DNA from: Leptolinea sp964420995
GTDB taxonomy: Bacteria > Chloroflexota > Anaerolineae > Anaerolineales > Anaerolineaceae
Direction of reading: 5' to 3'
Assembly (NCBI GenBank): GCA_964420995.1
Contig: CAYQUX010000021.1
Location: 1 to 64,000, forward strand
DNA: 64,000 bases
Shown: positions 8,093-17,050 of the stretch, one piece after another
Position numbering within the stretch: position 1 is the first letter of the stretch
Layout: each line of letters begins with the position of its first letter
The notes under the pieces: generated by a model
The model's input: the letters and a program-made list of their open reading frames with translations, nothing else
What the model was told of the DNA's origin: nothing
Database searches by the model: none
Translations under genes and position numbers: made by a program

Positions 8093-8770
8093 TTACTCGC
8101 TGACGTAAACGCCTTCGGTGGATTCGACTTTTTCTTCCACTTGCGGAAGAACTTCACCTTTGTAGACCCATACTTTGACGCCGATGCGTCCGTACTGGGT
8201 TAGGGCTTCGCCGCGGGCGAAGTCCATGTTGGCGCGTAAAGTCTGCAGAGGAACACGACCTTCGCGAAGCCAGACACTGCGGGCCATTTCAGCACCGCTC
8301 AGGCGGCCGGCTACTTCGATTTTGATACCCTGGGCACCCTGGCGGATGGCCTGCTGCAGTGCCCGTTTCATGGCACGACGGTAGCTGACCCGGCGTTCGA
8401 TCTGCCCGGCGATGTTCATGGCTACCAGGTAAGCATCCATATCTGGGCTCTTGATCTCTTTGATCTCGAGGTCGATCTTCTTGCCGGTCAGGGTTTCCAG
8501 ATCCTGGCGGATCTTTTTTACACTGTCGCCTTTGCGGCCGATCAAAATACCGGGTTTGGCTGTATGTACAACAACTTTCACCTTGCCAGGGAAGCGTTCA
8601 ACTTCCACGTGAGATACACCGGCTTTCTCGGTAGCTTTGCGAATCATAGCCCGGATGGCAAAGTCCTGGTGCAATTGGGTGCGATATTCTGCGCCCTCAG
8701 CGAACCAGCGCCCTTCCCAGGGTTGGTTGATATTTAGACGAAATCCAATCGGATGAACTTTACGACCCAT
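8093..8770 (-). CDS. rpsC: 30S ribosomal protein S3
   Basis: A small-subunit protein at the mRNA entry tunnel with helicase-associated function. It opens MGRKVHPIGFRLNINQPWEG. The KH domain carries GRKGDSVKKIRQDLE near residue 79, and the C-terminal domain includes QGIKIEVAGRLSGAEMAR. Length is 225 residues, typical for Gram-positive-like S3. Confidence 0.98.
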   Translation of the reverse strand: MGRKVHPIGFRLNINQPWEGRWFAEGAEYRTQLHQDFAIRAMIRKATEKAGVSHVEVERFPGKVKVVVHTAKPGILIGRKGDSVKKIRQDLETLTGKKIDLEIKEIKSPDMDAYLVAMNIAGQIERRVSYRRAMKRALQQAIRQGAQGIKIEVAGRLSGAEMARSVWLREGRVPLQTLRANMDFARGEALTQYGRIGVKVWVYKGEVLPQVEEKVESTEGVYVSE

Positions 8771-8819
8771 AATCTCTCCTGGTCTAATCCTTTAGTCTTC
8801 TCGTTCTCGAGCGGCCGCG

Positions 8820-9164
8820 CTATGCAGCGCGCTCCCGCAGGACAACAGTGATATGAGAGGAACGGCGCAGTACCGGTTTGAAACGGCCGCGGGCTCCGAA
8901 GCGCCGCCACTTGCGGGTGGGGGCTTCATCTGCCGAGATGCGGTAAACGACCAGATCATCGCGGCTCACACCGAAGTTTTCTTCGGCATTGGCAACAGCA
9001 GATGCCAGTACCTTGTATACCGGGGCTGCGGCTCCATTGGTCAGGAAGCGCAGAGTGTTCAGAGCCTGAACAGCCGGTTTTCCTCTCACCAGGTCAATCA
9101 CCAGGCGAACTTTCTGGGCAGAGACAGATGAGTTAGATAATTTCGCTCGAATATCTGTTGCCAT
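8820..9164 (-). CDS. rplV: 50S ribosomal protein L22
   Basis: A large-subunit protein whose beta-hairpin lines the exit tunnel. The 114-residue sequence has AQKVRLVIDLVRGKPAVQAL near residue 17 and the hairpin loop APTRKWRRFGARGRFKPVLR, followed by SHITVVLRE. It begins three bases after rpsS. Confidence 0.97.
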   Translation of the reverse strand: MATDIRAKLSNSSVSAQKVRLVIDLVRGKPAVQALNTLRFLTNGAAAPVYKVLASAVANAEENFGVSRDDLVVYRISADEAPTRKWRRFGARGRFKPVLRRSSHITVVLRERAA

Positions 9165-9167
9165 GGC

Positions 9168-9452
9168 TTATTTTGCTGCCTTTCCCGATGCCTTCTCTGA
9201 GAGGTGGCCGCGGAAGTGGCGGGTCGGGGCGAATTCGCCCAATTTGTGACCTACCATGTTTTCAGTAACATAGATCGGAACATGGCGCCGGCCGTCATGT
9301 ACGGCAATGGTGTGACCGACCATCTGGGGGAAGATGGTGCTGGCCCGGCTCCAGGTGCGAATGACTTTCTTTTCGCCCTTGGTGTTCATAACTTCGATCT
9401 TTTTCAAAAGCTTGGGCTCAATGAATGGCCCTTTTTTCAGCGATCGTGACAT
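9168..9452 (-). CDS. rpsS: 30S ribosomal protein S19
   Basis: A head protein of the small subunit that contacts L5 in an intersubunit bridge. The sequence starts MSRSLKKGPFIEPKLLKKIE and contains RTWSRASTIFPQMVGHTIAV and KLGEFAPTRHFRGH. Length is 94 residues. It lies between rplB and rplV. Confidence 0.98.
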   Translation of the reverse strand: MSRSLKKGPFIEPKLLKKIEVMNTKGEKKVIRTWSRASTIFPQMVGHTIAVHDGRRHVPIYVTENMVGHKLGEFAPTRHFRGHLSEKASGKAAK

Positions 9453-9484
9453 AAGTGCGTCCCTCTTTCTCGCTTAATCTCGGT

Positions 9485-10321
9485 TTAACGGTTGCCCGCA
9501 GTACGGCGGCGAACAATAAACTTGTCGCTGACTTTGTTGCGGCGGGTCTTATAACCACGGGTAGGACGGCCCCAGGGGCTCTTGGGACTAGGCATACCGG
9601 CAGGCTGGCGGCCTTCACCACCACCATGCGGATGGTCCCGCGGTGACATAGCTGTTCCACGAACGGTCGGGCGGATACCCAGATGACGTTTGCGTCCGGC
9701 TTTGCCAAGTTTGATATTGCTATGATCCACATTGCCAACCTGGCCGATGGTGGCATAGCATACCTGGGCTACCAGGCGGACTTCACCGGATGGCAGACGG
9801 ATCTGCGCGTAATCGCCTTCTTTGGCCAGCAACTGCGCGGCAGAACCGGCAGAGCGTACCAGTTGGCCGCCCTTACCCGGTTTCAGTTCGACATTGTGAA
9901 CCAGTGTACCCACCGGAATATTGGCGATGGGCAGGCTGTTTCCGGTACGGATTTCAGCCTGGGGGCCCGAGAGGATCGAATCTCCAACTTTCAGGCCAAG
10001 CGGGGCAACGATGTAGCGTTTTTCGCCGTCAGCGTAAACAATAAGCGCCAGGCGGGCGGTGCGATTGGGATCATATTCGATCGCGGCCACTTTTCCCGGA
10101 ATGGACAGCTTGTTGCGTTTGTAATCAACCAGGCGGATGTACTGCTTGGTACCGCCGCCCTGATGGCGAACAGTAACCCGGCCGTAACTGTTGCGGCCGC
10201 CGTGAGACTGCCGGAAAACGATCAAGGAACGTTCCGGCTTGCTCTTGGTGATTTCTTCAAAGGTGTACCCGGTCATGTTGCGCAGACTGGGTGTGATGGG
10301 TTTGTAAACTTTAACAGCCAT
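9485..10321 (-). CDS. rplB: 50S ribosomal protein L2
   Basis: A primary 23S rRNA-binding protein needed for subunit joining and close to the peptidyl transferase centre. The OB-fold and SH3-like domains are recognisable, with GRVTVRHQGGGTKQYIRLVD at about residue 47 and the C-terminal signature RGTAMSPRDHPHGGGEGR around residue 221. Length is 278 residues. Its ATG overlaps the last base of the rplW stop codon. Confidence 0.98.
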   Translation of the reverse strand: MAVKVYKPITPSLRNMTGYTFEEITKSKPERSLIVFRQSHGGRNSYGRVTVRHQGGGTKQYIRLVDYKRNKLSIPGKVAAIEYDPNRTARLALIVYADGEKRYIVAPLGLKVGDSILSGPQAEIRTGNSLPIANIPVGTLVHNVELKPGKGGQLVRSAGSAAQLLAKEGDYAQIRLPSGEVRLVAQVCYATIGQVGNVDHSNIKLGKAGRKRHLGIRPTVRGTAMSPRDHPHGGGEGRQPAGMPSPKSPWGRPTRGYKTRRNKVSDKFIVRRRTAGNR

Positions 10322-10623
10322 TACTCCACCCCTTCAAACATAGGGATTCGGGCATCAGCGGGTAACGTCACAATGGCTTTCTTGTAACCGCTGTTGCGAA
10401 CAGTTAACCGTCGACTGCGGGCACGGCGGGTGCGTTTCGCAGGAGCATTTACCACATTCACCGAAAGGACTGTTACATTGAATACTTTTTCGACGGCATC
10501 TTTCACCATGGTTTTGGTGGCATCATGAGCCACTTCAAACACATACTGGTGCAGTTTGCCAACCATATAGTTGGATTTTTCTGTAACAATCGGCCGGCGG
10601 AGTACTTCGTAAAGTGTTGTCAT
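10321..10623 (-). CDS. rplW: 50S ribosomal protein L23
   Basis: A large-subunit protein at the exit-tunnel rim, the docking point for trigger factor and SRP. I start it at the ATG at 10623 (MTTLYEVLRRPIVTEKSNYM); the frame extends 24 codons upstream into rplD but that part is not L23-like. The RRPIVTEK motif and the VNVVNAPAKRTRRARSRR loop are typical. Length is 100 residues. Confidence 0.97.
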   Translation of the reverse strand: MTTLYEVLRRPIVTEKSNYMVGKLHQYVFEVAHDATKTMVKDAVEKVFNVTVLSVNVVNAPAKRTRRARSRRLTVRNSGYKKAIVTLPADARIPMFEGVE

Positions 10624-10636
10624 GTCAGCCTCCAAC

Positions 10637-11266
10637 CTAACCCAGATTCGTGGCGATAACATCCAGGGCTGCCATTGGCAGTACCAGTTTGTCAAACACC
10701 ATCAAATCGCGGATATTGAGGTAACCGGCCATCAGGACTTTGGTATCAGGCAGGTTATTGGTTGACCGGATGATCCATTCGCTGGATTCATTTTTCTCAG
10801 GAATAACAACCAGAGCGCTTGACTGACCAACAAGGCTGTTGAGAGCCGCGGCCATCATGCGGGTTTTGGGTTCTTTGAGTTTCATATCGTCAACAACAAC
10901 GATATTCAATTCCTGGGCTTTGACGGTCAAAGCGGAACGGATGGCCGCGCGGCGCATTTTCAGCGGCATGGCCTGGGTATACAGATGCGGATGGGGTGTA
11001 TGAGCTCCGCCGCCACCCTTCCATACGGGTGAACGGGATGAACCCTGGCGGGCGCGTCCGGTACCCTTCTGGCGCCACGGCTTCTTACCGCCGCCCCTGA
11101 CCTCGCCACGGGTTTTCGTGTCGTGGGTTCCTAAACGAGCATTGGCCATCTGGCGCTGAAACGCCTGGTGCATCAAATCAAGGTTAATGGGGGCTTCAAA
11201 AACCGCAGCCGGCAATTCCACCGTGCGAACTTTCTTACCTTCCATGTTCAAGACATCTACTTGCAT
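10637..11266 (-). CDS. rplD: 50S ribosomal protein L4
   Basis: A large-subunit protein with an exit-tunnel loop; in enterobacteria it autoregulates the S10 operon. Two ATGs are possible: 11272 has its GAGGAG only three bases away, whereas 11266 has the normal nine-base spacing, so I use 11266 (MQVDVLNMEGKKVRTVELP). The tunnel loop TRGEVRGGGKKPWRQKGTGR is present. Length is 209 residues. Confidence 0.97.
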   Translation of the reverse strand: MQVDVLNMEGKKVRTVELPAAVFEAPINLDLMHQAFQRQMANARLGTHDTKTRGEVRGGGKKPWRQKGTGRARQGSSRSPVWKGGGGAHTPHPHLYTQAMPLKMRRAAIRSALTVKAQELNIVVVDDMKLKEPKTRMMAAALNSLVGQSSALVVIPEKNESSEWIIRSTNNLPDTKVLMAGYLNIRDLMVFDKLVLPMAALDVIATNLG

Positions 11267-11308
11267 AGTCATTTACTCCTCGTGCGGGATAGGCAGGCAA
11301 AGCAGCGC

Positions 11309-11938
11309 CTACTGTTTCCGCGCCTCCTTGACCATGACCAGACCGTTGCGGGAGCCGGGGACGGCACCGCGCACGCCGATCAGATTTCGTTCAACGTCAA
11401 CAAGTACAACTTTCAGGTTCTGCGCGGTTACCCGGTCATCGCCCATATGACCTGCACCACGAGCACCCTTGTAAACACGACCTGGTGTTGTGCCAGAGCC
11501 GCGGGAACCAGGCGCGCGTTCGCGGTCTGATTGACCATGAGTGGCAGGGCCGCCGCGGAAATGGTAGCGTTTCACGCCACCCTGGAAGCCTTTACCTTTG
11601 CTGGTACCAATGACATCCACGAAATCACCCGCGGTGAACAGATCAACTTTGACCTGGTCTCCAATGGTAACCTGTGGATCTTTGACTGCGAATTCGCGAA
11701 GGAATCGCAGCGGGGGGATGTTGCTCTTTTTCAGGTGGCCTAGCTCACCGCCAGCCAACCTCTTCGGCTTTACTTCGTCAAAACCAAGCTGCACGGCCGA
11801 ATAACCTTCTTTTTCGGGCGTGCGCACCTGGGTAACGAAACATGGCCCAGCTTCGATGATTGTGACCGGAACAGCCGCGCCGTTCTCATCGAAAATCTGG
11901 GTCATGCCGATTTTCTTCCCAATGAGCCCTTTCAACAT
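11309..11938 (-). CDS. rplC: 50S ribosomal protein L3
   Basis: An assembly-initiating large-subunit protein whose loop approaches the peptidyl transferase centre. It opens MLKGLIGKKIGMTQIFDENG and contains KGKGFQGGVKRYHFRGGPAT followed by the basic loop with RAPGSRGSGTTPGRVYKG. Length is 209 residues. Unlike the rest of this operon it is preceded by a gap of over 330 bases with its own promoter and leader. Confidence 0.98.
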   Translation of the reverse strand: MLKGLIGKKIGMTQIFDENGAAVPVTIIEAGPCFVTQVRTPEKEGYSAVQLGFDEVKPKRLAGGELGHLKKSNIPPLRFLREFAVKDPQVTIGDQVKVDLFTAGDFVDVIGTSKGKGFQGGVKRYHFRGGPATHGQSDRERAPGSRGSGTTPGRVYKGARGAGHMGDDRVTAQNLKVVLVDVERNLIGVRGAVPGSRNGLVMVKEARKQ

Positions 11939-12092
11939 CTCAGTTTTCTCCTTCGATCAGTATTTCTTGACGAGACTGTCAGCCTGGGCTAGGCTGCATC
12001 ATCTCCGTTCGCAAAGCAGTCGGCAGGTTTTCGGCGGTCTCTAAACCACCGGAGGAACTTGCTCTTACTTTGCCCCTGTACGTATTAAGCGT
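11939..12092 (-). promoter_or_regulatory. Structured leader upstream of rplC
   Basis: The predicted rplC transcript carries about 150 untranslated bases. They contain an interior hairpin near 12025-12050, where CGGTGGT pairs with ACCGCCG allowing one G-U pair. It is enclosed by a possible outer pairing of GCAAAG (about 12068-12073) with CTTTGC (about 12012-12017). A ribosome binding site GAAGGAG precedes the ATG. Long structured leaders before ribosomal operons often mediate feedback by a ribosomal protein; that role is inference here. Confidence 0.4.
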
Positions 12093-12096
12093 ACCG

Positions 12097-12105
12097 AGTA
12101 TAACA
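12097..12105 (-). promoter_or_regulatory. Extended -10 promoter for rplC operon
   Basis: On the minus strand TGTTATACT forms an extended -10 element (TGn followed by TATACT). A -35 region is weak: CTGGTA at an 18-base spacing matches three of six positions and lies inside a small hairpin (CTGGT...ACCAG, 12111-12126). It would give rplC and the genes after it their own transcription start independent of tuf-rpsJ. Confidence 0.5.
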
Positions 12106-12131
12106 CTACTCTGGTTTTTATACCAGACTCA

Positions 12132-12246
12132 CCCGGGAAACCCCGGGGTAAATCACATTTGAATGCTCCTTTGTTCCGCTCATCATTCTGAGCGAAGCAT
12201 AGGATCTCATCAATTGACAAGACGCTGCGCTTCGTTCAGGATGAAT
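12132..12246. repeat. Inverted-repeat element and GC-rich hairpin between rpsJ and rplC
   Basis: Bases 12181-12246 form an imperfect inverted repeat. The left arm (TCATTCTGAGCGAAGC) and right arm (GCGCTTCGTTCAGGATGA) resemble the 'TTCGCTCAGGATGA' elements dispersed in many bacterial genomes. A half copy with ACTTCGTTCAGCATGAC lies near 53312. Bases 12132-12148 contain a CCCGGG/CCCGGGG hairpin. Either could end the rpsJ transcript, although no T-run follows. The element interrupts what is normally a tight S10 operon. Confidence 0.55.
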
Positions 12247-12271
12247 GGTAAAGGATTGTAAAAAACTGTCG

Positions 12272-12580
12272 TTATATCTTGATCTCGATATCAACGCCCG
12301 CGGGCAGGTTGAGACGCATCAGCATATCAATGGTTTTGGAATCAGGTTCCAATACATCGATCATGCGGTTGTGGGTGCGGATCTCAAAATGTTCGTGAGA
12401 GTCTTTATCAATAAAGGATGAACGGCGGACAGTGAACCGCTCAATCTTGGTGGGAAGCGGGACAGGTCCTACAACCTGCGCGCCGCTGCGCTCAGCGGTT
12501 TCCACGATGCGTTTGGCTGATTGATCCAACACACGGTGGTCATACGCCTTCAATCGGATACGGATTTTTTGTTTTGCCAT
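12272..12580 (-). CDS. rpsJ: 30S ribosomal protein S10
   Basis: A small-subunit head protein that also acts with NusB in antitermination. The ATG at 12580 gives MAKQKIRIRLKAYDHRVLDQ and 102 residues, the standard length. An adjacent ATG at 12583 is possible, and still earlier in-frame starts overlap tuf. The motif FTVRRSSFIDKDSHEHFEIR is typical. It begins ten bases after the tuf stop with AGGTG as a ribosome binding site. Confidence 0.97.
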   Translation of the reverse strand: MAKQKIRIRLKAYDHRVLDQSAKRIVETAERSGAQVVGPVPLPTKIERFTVRRSSFIDKDSHEHFEIRTHNRMIDVLEPDSKTIDMLMRLNLPAGVDIEIKI

Positions 12581-12590
12581 CATGGAACAC

Positions 12591-13793
<1,203 letters not shown>

Positions 13794-13836
13794 ATGGTAC
13801 GCTTCTCCTTAATAATATCAGGTAGTAGTAGTTGGA

Positions 13837-15906
13837 TTATTTCAAAACTTTTTCCGCTACCGATTCGGAAACCGGTGCGTAATGATCGAATTCCATGGTG
13901 AACACGCCTCTGCCCTGGGTTGATGAACGCAGGTCGGTGGCATATCCGAACATTTCGGCCAGCGGCACATGACAGCGAACCGCCTGGGCGTTTCCAGGGC
14001 GGATTTCCGTGGCCTGGATAATTCCACGGCGTGAGCTGAGCTGTCCCAGAACGTCACCGAAGAATTCTTCCGGAACAACAGCTTCCACTTTCATGATGGG
14101 TTCCAGTAAAACGGGGGAGCCTTTCTGCATGGCTTCCTTGAAACCGAGAATGGCAGCCATTTTGAAGGACATTTCACTGGAATCGACTTCGTGGAAGGAT
14201 CCGTCGATCAATTGAACTTTAATATCAGTCACCGGATAACCACCCAGCACACCGCTTTCCACGGCTTCCTTGACACCTTTTTCCACCGCGGGGATGTACT
14301 CCCGGGGAATAGCACCGCCGGTGATCTTGTCCTCAAAGACAATACCGCTGCCGGTATCACCAATTTCCAGATTGAAAACCACATGTCCGTACTGGCCATG
14401 GCCGCCGGATTGCTTGGCGTATTTATAGGAGCATTTCTGCACCGGCCGGGTAATGGTTTCACGGTACGCTACGCGGGGTTTCCCAATGTTCGCCTGAACA
14501 CGGAATTCGCGCAGCATACGATCAACCAGAACATCAAGGTGAAGCTCGCCCATACCTTTGATGATGGTCTGACCGGTGTTTTCATCGGTTTGAACCTGGA
14601 AGGTCGGGTCTTCTTCAGAAAGTTTCTGTAATGCTTCGGCCATCTTATCCTGGTCAGCCGTGGTTTTCGGTTCAATAGCCACCGAAATTACCGGTTCAGG
14701 GAAGGTGATGGCTTCGAGAGCGATGGGTTCTGCCGCGTCGCAAAGCGTGTCGCCGGTGAAGCTTTCTTTCAGGCCAAGCACGGCAGCTATATCCCCTGCC
14801 AGCACTTCCTGTATATCCTCGCGCCGGTCGGCGTACATGCGGATCAGGCGGCCGATGCGTTCTTTGCGACCTTTGACCGAGTTATAGACCATGGTTCCCG
14901 TAGCCAATCTGCCGGAATATACACGGAAGTAAGCCAGGCGGCCCACATAGGGATCGGTCACAATTTTGAAAACCAACGCGCTCATGGGGGCGTCATCTTC
15001 GGCAGGTCGGGCAACCTCTTCGCCGTTGTTCGGGTTGGTTCCCTTAACAGCCGCGATATCGAGCGGTGAAGGCAGGTAGTCAATTACAGCATCCAACACC
15101 TGTTGAACACCCTTGTTCTTTAAGGAGGAGCCGGTAAACACGGCTGTCGCCCGGTTTTCAAGAATCCCTTTGCGCAGAGCGGCTTTTAACTCGTCAATGC
15201 TGATGTTTTCGCCTTCCAGGAATTTGACCGTCAGGTCGTCATCCAGTTCAGCAATTTTTTCCAGCATCGCCGCGTGGGCTTCTTGCGCCTGGGCTTTCAG
15301 GTCGGCAGGAATTTCATCGTAGGTTTCTTCTTTCCCAAGTTCATCTTCATAGAAGATGGCTTTCATGGTCAAAAGATCAATAATGCCTTTGAAATTCGAT
15401 TCGGCTCCAATGGGAAGCTGCATGGCGATGGCGTTCGCACCAAGACGCTGACGAATGCTGTCAATGGTTCTTTCAAAGCTCGCGCCAATGCGATCCATTT
15501 TGTTGGCAAAACAGATGCGCGGTACGTTATACCGGTCAGCCTGCCGCCAGACGGTTTCGCTCTGCGGCTCAACGCCCTGAACAGAATCAAAAACTACTAC
15601 GCCGCCGTCCAATACGCGCAAAGAGCGTTGAACTTCAGCTGTGAAATCAATATGCCCGGGAGTATCAATAACATTGATTTGATACCCCTTCCATTCCGCT
15701 GTAACAGCCGCAGACACGATGGTAATACCCCGTTCGCGTTCCTGGACCATCCAATCGGTGACAGTATTGCCTTCATCGACATTTCCCAACCGGTAGGTCT
15801 TGCCCGTGTAGAACAGGATCCGCTCGGTGGTGGTGGTCTTTCCGGCATCAATATGAGCAATAATACCTATATTACGGTATCGCTCCAGGGGGTAATTACG
15901 CGCCAT
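13837..15906 (-). CDS. fusA: Elongation factor G
   Basis: The translocation GTPase. The protein has 689 residues with G1 AHIDAGKT (17-24), G3 DTPGHIDF and G4 NKMD, then domains II-V. The domain IV region contains SGGHGQYGHVVFNLE and the C-terminus has RSSTQGRGVFTMEFDHYAPV. It lies 49 bases after rpsG in the usual rpsL-rpsG-fusA-tuf order. Confidence 0.99.
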   Translation of the reverse strand: MARNYPLERYRNIGIIAHIDAGKTTTTERILFYTGKTYRLGNVDEGNTVTDWMVQERERGITIVSAAVTAEWKGYQINVIDTPGHIDFTAEVQRSLRVLDGGVVVFDSVQGVEPQSETVWRQADRYNVPRICFANKMDRIGASFERTIDSIRQRLGANAIAMQLPIGAESNFKGIIDLLTMKAIFYEDELGKEETYDEIPADLKAQAQEAHAAMLEKIAELDDDLTVKFLEGENISIDELKAALRKGILENRATAVFTGSSLKNKGVQQVLDAVIDYLPSPLDIAAVKGTNPNNGEEVARPAEDDAPMSALVFKIVTDPYVGRLAYFRVYSGRLATGTMVYNSVKGRKERIGRLIRMYADRREDIQEVLAGDIAAVLGLKESFTGDTLCDAAEPIALEAITFPEPVISVAIEPKTTADQDKMAEALQKLSEEDPTFQVQTDENTGQTIIKGMGELHLDVLVDRMLREFRVQANIGKPRVAYRETITRPVQKCSYKYAKQSGGHGQYGHVVFNLEIGDTGSGIVFEDKITGGAIPREYIPAVEKGVKEAVESGVLGGYPVTDIKVQLIDGSFHEVDSSEMSFKMAAILGFKEAMQKGSPVLLEPIMKVEAVVPEEFFGDVLGQLSSRRGIIQATEIRPGNAQAVRCHVPLAEMFGYATDLRSSTQGRGVFTMEFDHYAPVSESVAEKVLK

Positions 15907-15955
15907 TCAAAAACCTGCTACTCTCTTCTCTACTCTTCTTAATAATCCAGACTGA

Positions 15956-16426
15956 CTAGGCGCGGTAATGTGAAAAAGCGCGGTTGGCTTCTGCCATCTT
16001 GTGGGTCTCTTCACGTTTGCGAACAGAGGCGCCCTGATTATTGGAGGCATCCAAAATTTCAGCGGATAATTTGTCTGCGAAGGAGCGACCGGTGCGGGAT
16101 TTAGCCGCATCGATGATCCAGCGCATCGCCAGAGTTAACCGGCGGGACGAGGGGACTTCCATGGGGACCTGATAGGTGGCACCACCCACACGCCGCGGGC
16201 GCACTTCCATGATCGGGCCGACGTTTTTCAGGGCCAGGTCGTACACTTCAACCGGATTCTTGCCGGTTTTTTCCTGGACCATGTCCATGGCATCGTAGAT
16301 CAGGGATTCGGCGGTGCTTTTCTTTCCACGGCGCATAACGCGGTGGATCAGCAACTGCAAAGGAACGCTGGAATACTTGCGATCCGGATAAACTTCACGT
16401 GCTTCGGGTTTATTGCGTCGAGACAT
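15956..16426 (-). CDS. rpsG: 30S ribosomal protein S7
   Basis: A primary 16S rRNA-binding head protein at the mRNA exit channel. It begins MSRRNKPEAREVYPDRKYSS and contains the signature LIHRVMRRGKKSTAE and the beta-hairpin VRPRRVGGATYQVPMEV. It ends with HKMAEANRAFSHYRA. Length is 156 residues. Confidence 0.98.
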   Translation of the reverse strand: MSRRNKPEAREVYPDRKYSSVPLQLLIHRVMRRGKKSTAESLIYDAMDMVQEKTGKNPVEVYDLALKNVGPIMEVRPRRVGGATYQVPMEVPSSRRLTLAMRWIIDAAKSRTGRSFADKLSAEILDASNNQGASVRKREETHKMAEANRAFSHYRA

Positions 16427-16458
16427 ACCACTCTCTCCGGTTAAGTTTCTCTAGTAGA

Positions 16459-16872
16459 TTATTTCGGCTGTTTGGCGCCGTATTTGGAACGAGCCTGAGA
16501 CCGTTTGGCTACGCCAGTCGTGTCCAGGGTGCCGCGGACAATGTGGTAACGCACACCGGGCAGGTCTTTTACACGACCACCGCGCACGAGTACCACAGAG
16601 TGCTCCTGCAGCTGATGGCCTTCACCGGGGATGTACGCTGTTACTTCGATACCGTTGGACAGGCGCACACGGGCGATTTTTCGCAGAGCGGAATTCGGTT
16701 TTTTCGGTGTCATGGTACGCACAACAGTGCAAACACCACGTTTCTGCGGAGCGCCGTCCTGCTTTTCACGGCGTTGTTTTACCGTGTTGAGGGTATATAG
16801 CAAAGCGGGGGCTTTGCTCTTTACTTTTTTGGTCTGGCGACCTTTGCGGATCAATTGATTGATGGTAGGCAC
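16459..16872 (-). CDS. rpsL: 30S ribosomal protein S12
   Basis: A decoding-centre protein, the site of classical streptomycin-resistance changes. I start it at a GTG at 16872 (PTINQLIRKGRQTKK follows) because GGAG lies about seven bases upstream; earlier in-frame codons to 16944 cover the leader hairpin and are not S12-like. TPKKPNSALRKIARVRLSNG and GGRVKDLPGVRYHIVRGTLD are present, with the wild-type lysines of the streptomycin region. Length is 137 residues. Confidence 0.97.
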   Translation of the reverse strand: MPTINQLIRKGRQTKKVKSKAPALLYTLNTVKQRREKQDGAPQKRGVCTVVRTMTPKKPNSALRKIARVRLSNGIEVTAYIPGEGHQLQEHSVVLVRGGRVKDLPGVRYHIVRGTLDTTGVAKRSQARSKYGAKQPK

Positions 16873-17015
16873 GTCTTCTCTCCAAAAAAAACCATCTCGA
16901 ATAATTTCTGATTGTTGCCCTGTTCTTCCAAACAGCAAGGCCATCTTAAGCTTGCTATGATGGCCTCACCTTTAACCATTCGGTTTCAGAATCGAGGGCG
17001 GATACAAGGCAACGG
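16873..17015 (-). promoter_or_regulatory. Leader of the rpsL operon with two hairpins
   Basis: The predicted rpsL transcript has a leader of about 140 bases. It contains a stem of eight pairs (AGGCCATC with GATGGCCT, 16938-16945 and 16959-16966). A competing short pairing of GCAAG (16935-16939) with CTTGC (16951-16955) cannot form at the same time. A further CTGTT...AACAG hairpin follows. No T-run follows, so this is not a simple terminator. Alternative pairings suggest translational or processing control, which is inference. Confidence 0.4.
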
Positions 17016-17021
17016 AGGGCG

Positions 17022-17050
17022 ATTATAGCACGGGGTTAAACCACCGTCAA
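17022..17050 (-). promoter_or_regulatory. Sigma-70 promoter of the rpsL operon
   Basis: On the minus strand TTGACG (17045-17050) and a perfect TATAAT (17022-17027) are separated by 17 bases. The -35 box overlaps the rpoB stop codon. This is the best match to the housekeeping promoter consensus in the window and would make rpsL-rpsG-fusA-tuf independent of rpoB. Confidence 0.8.
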
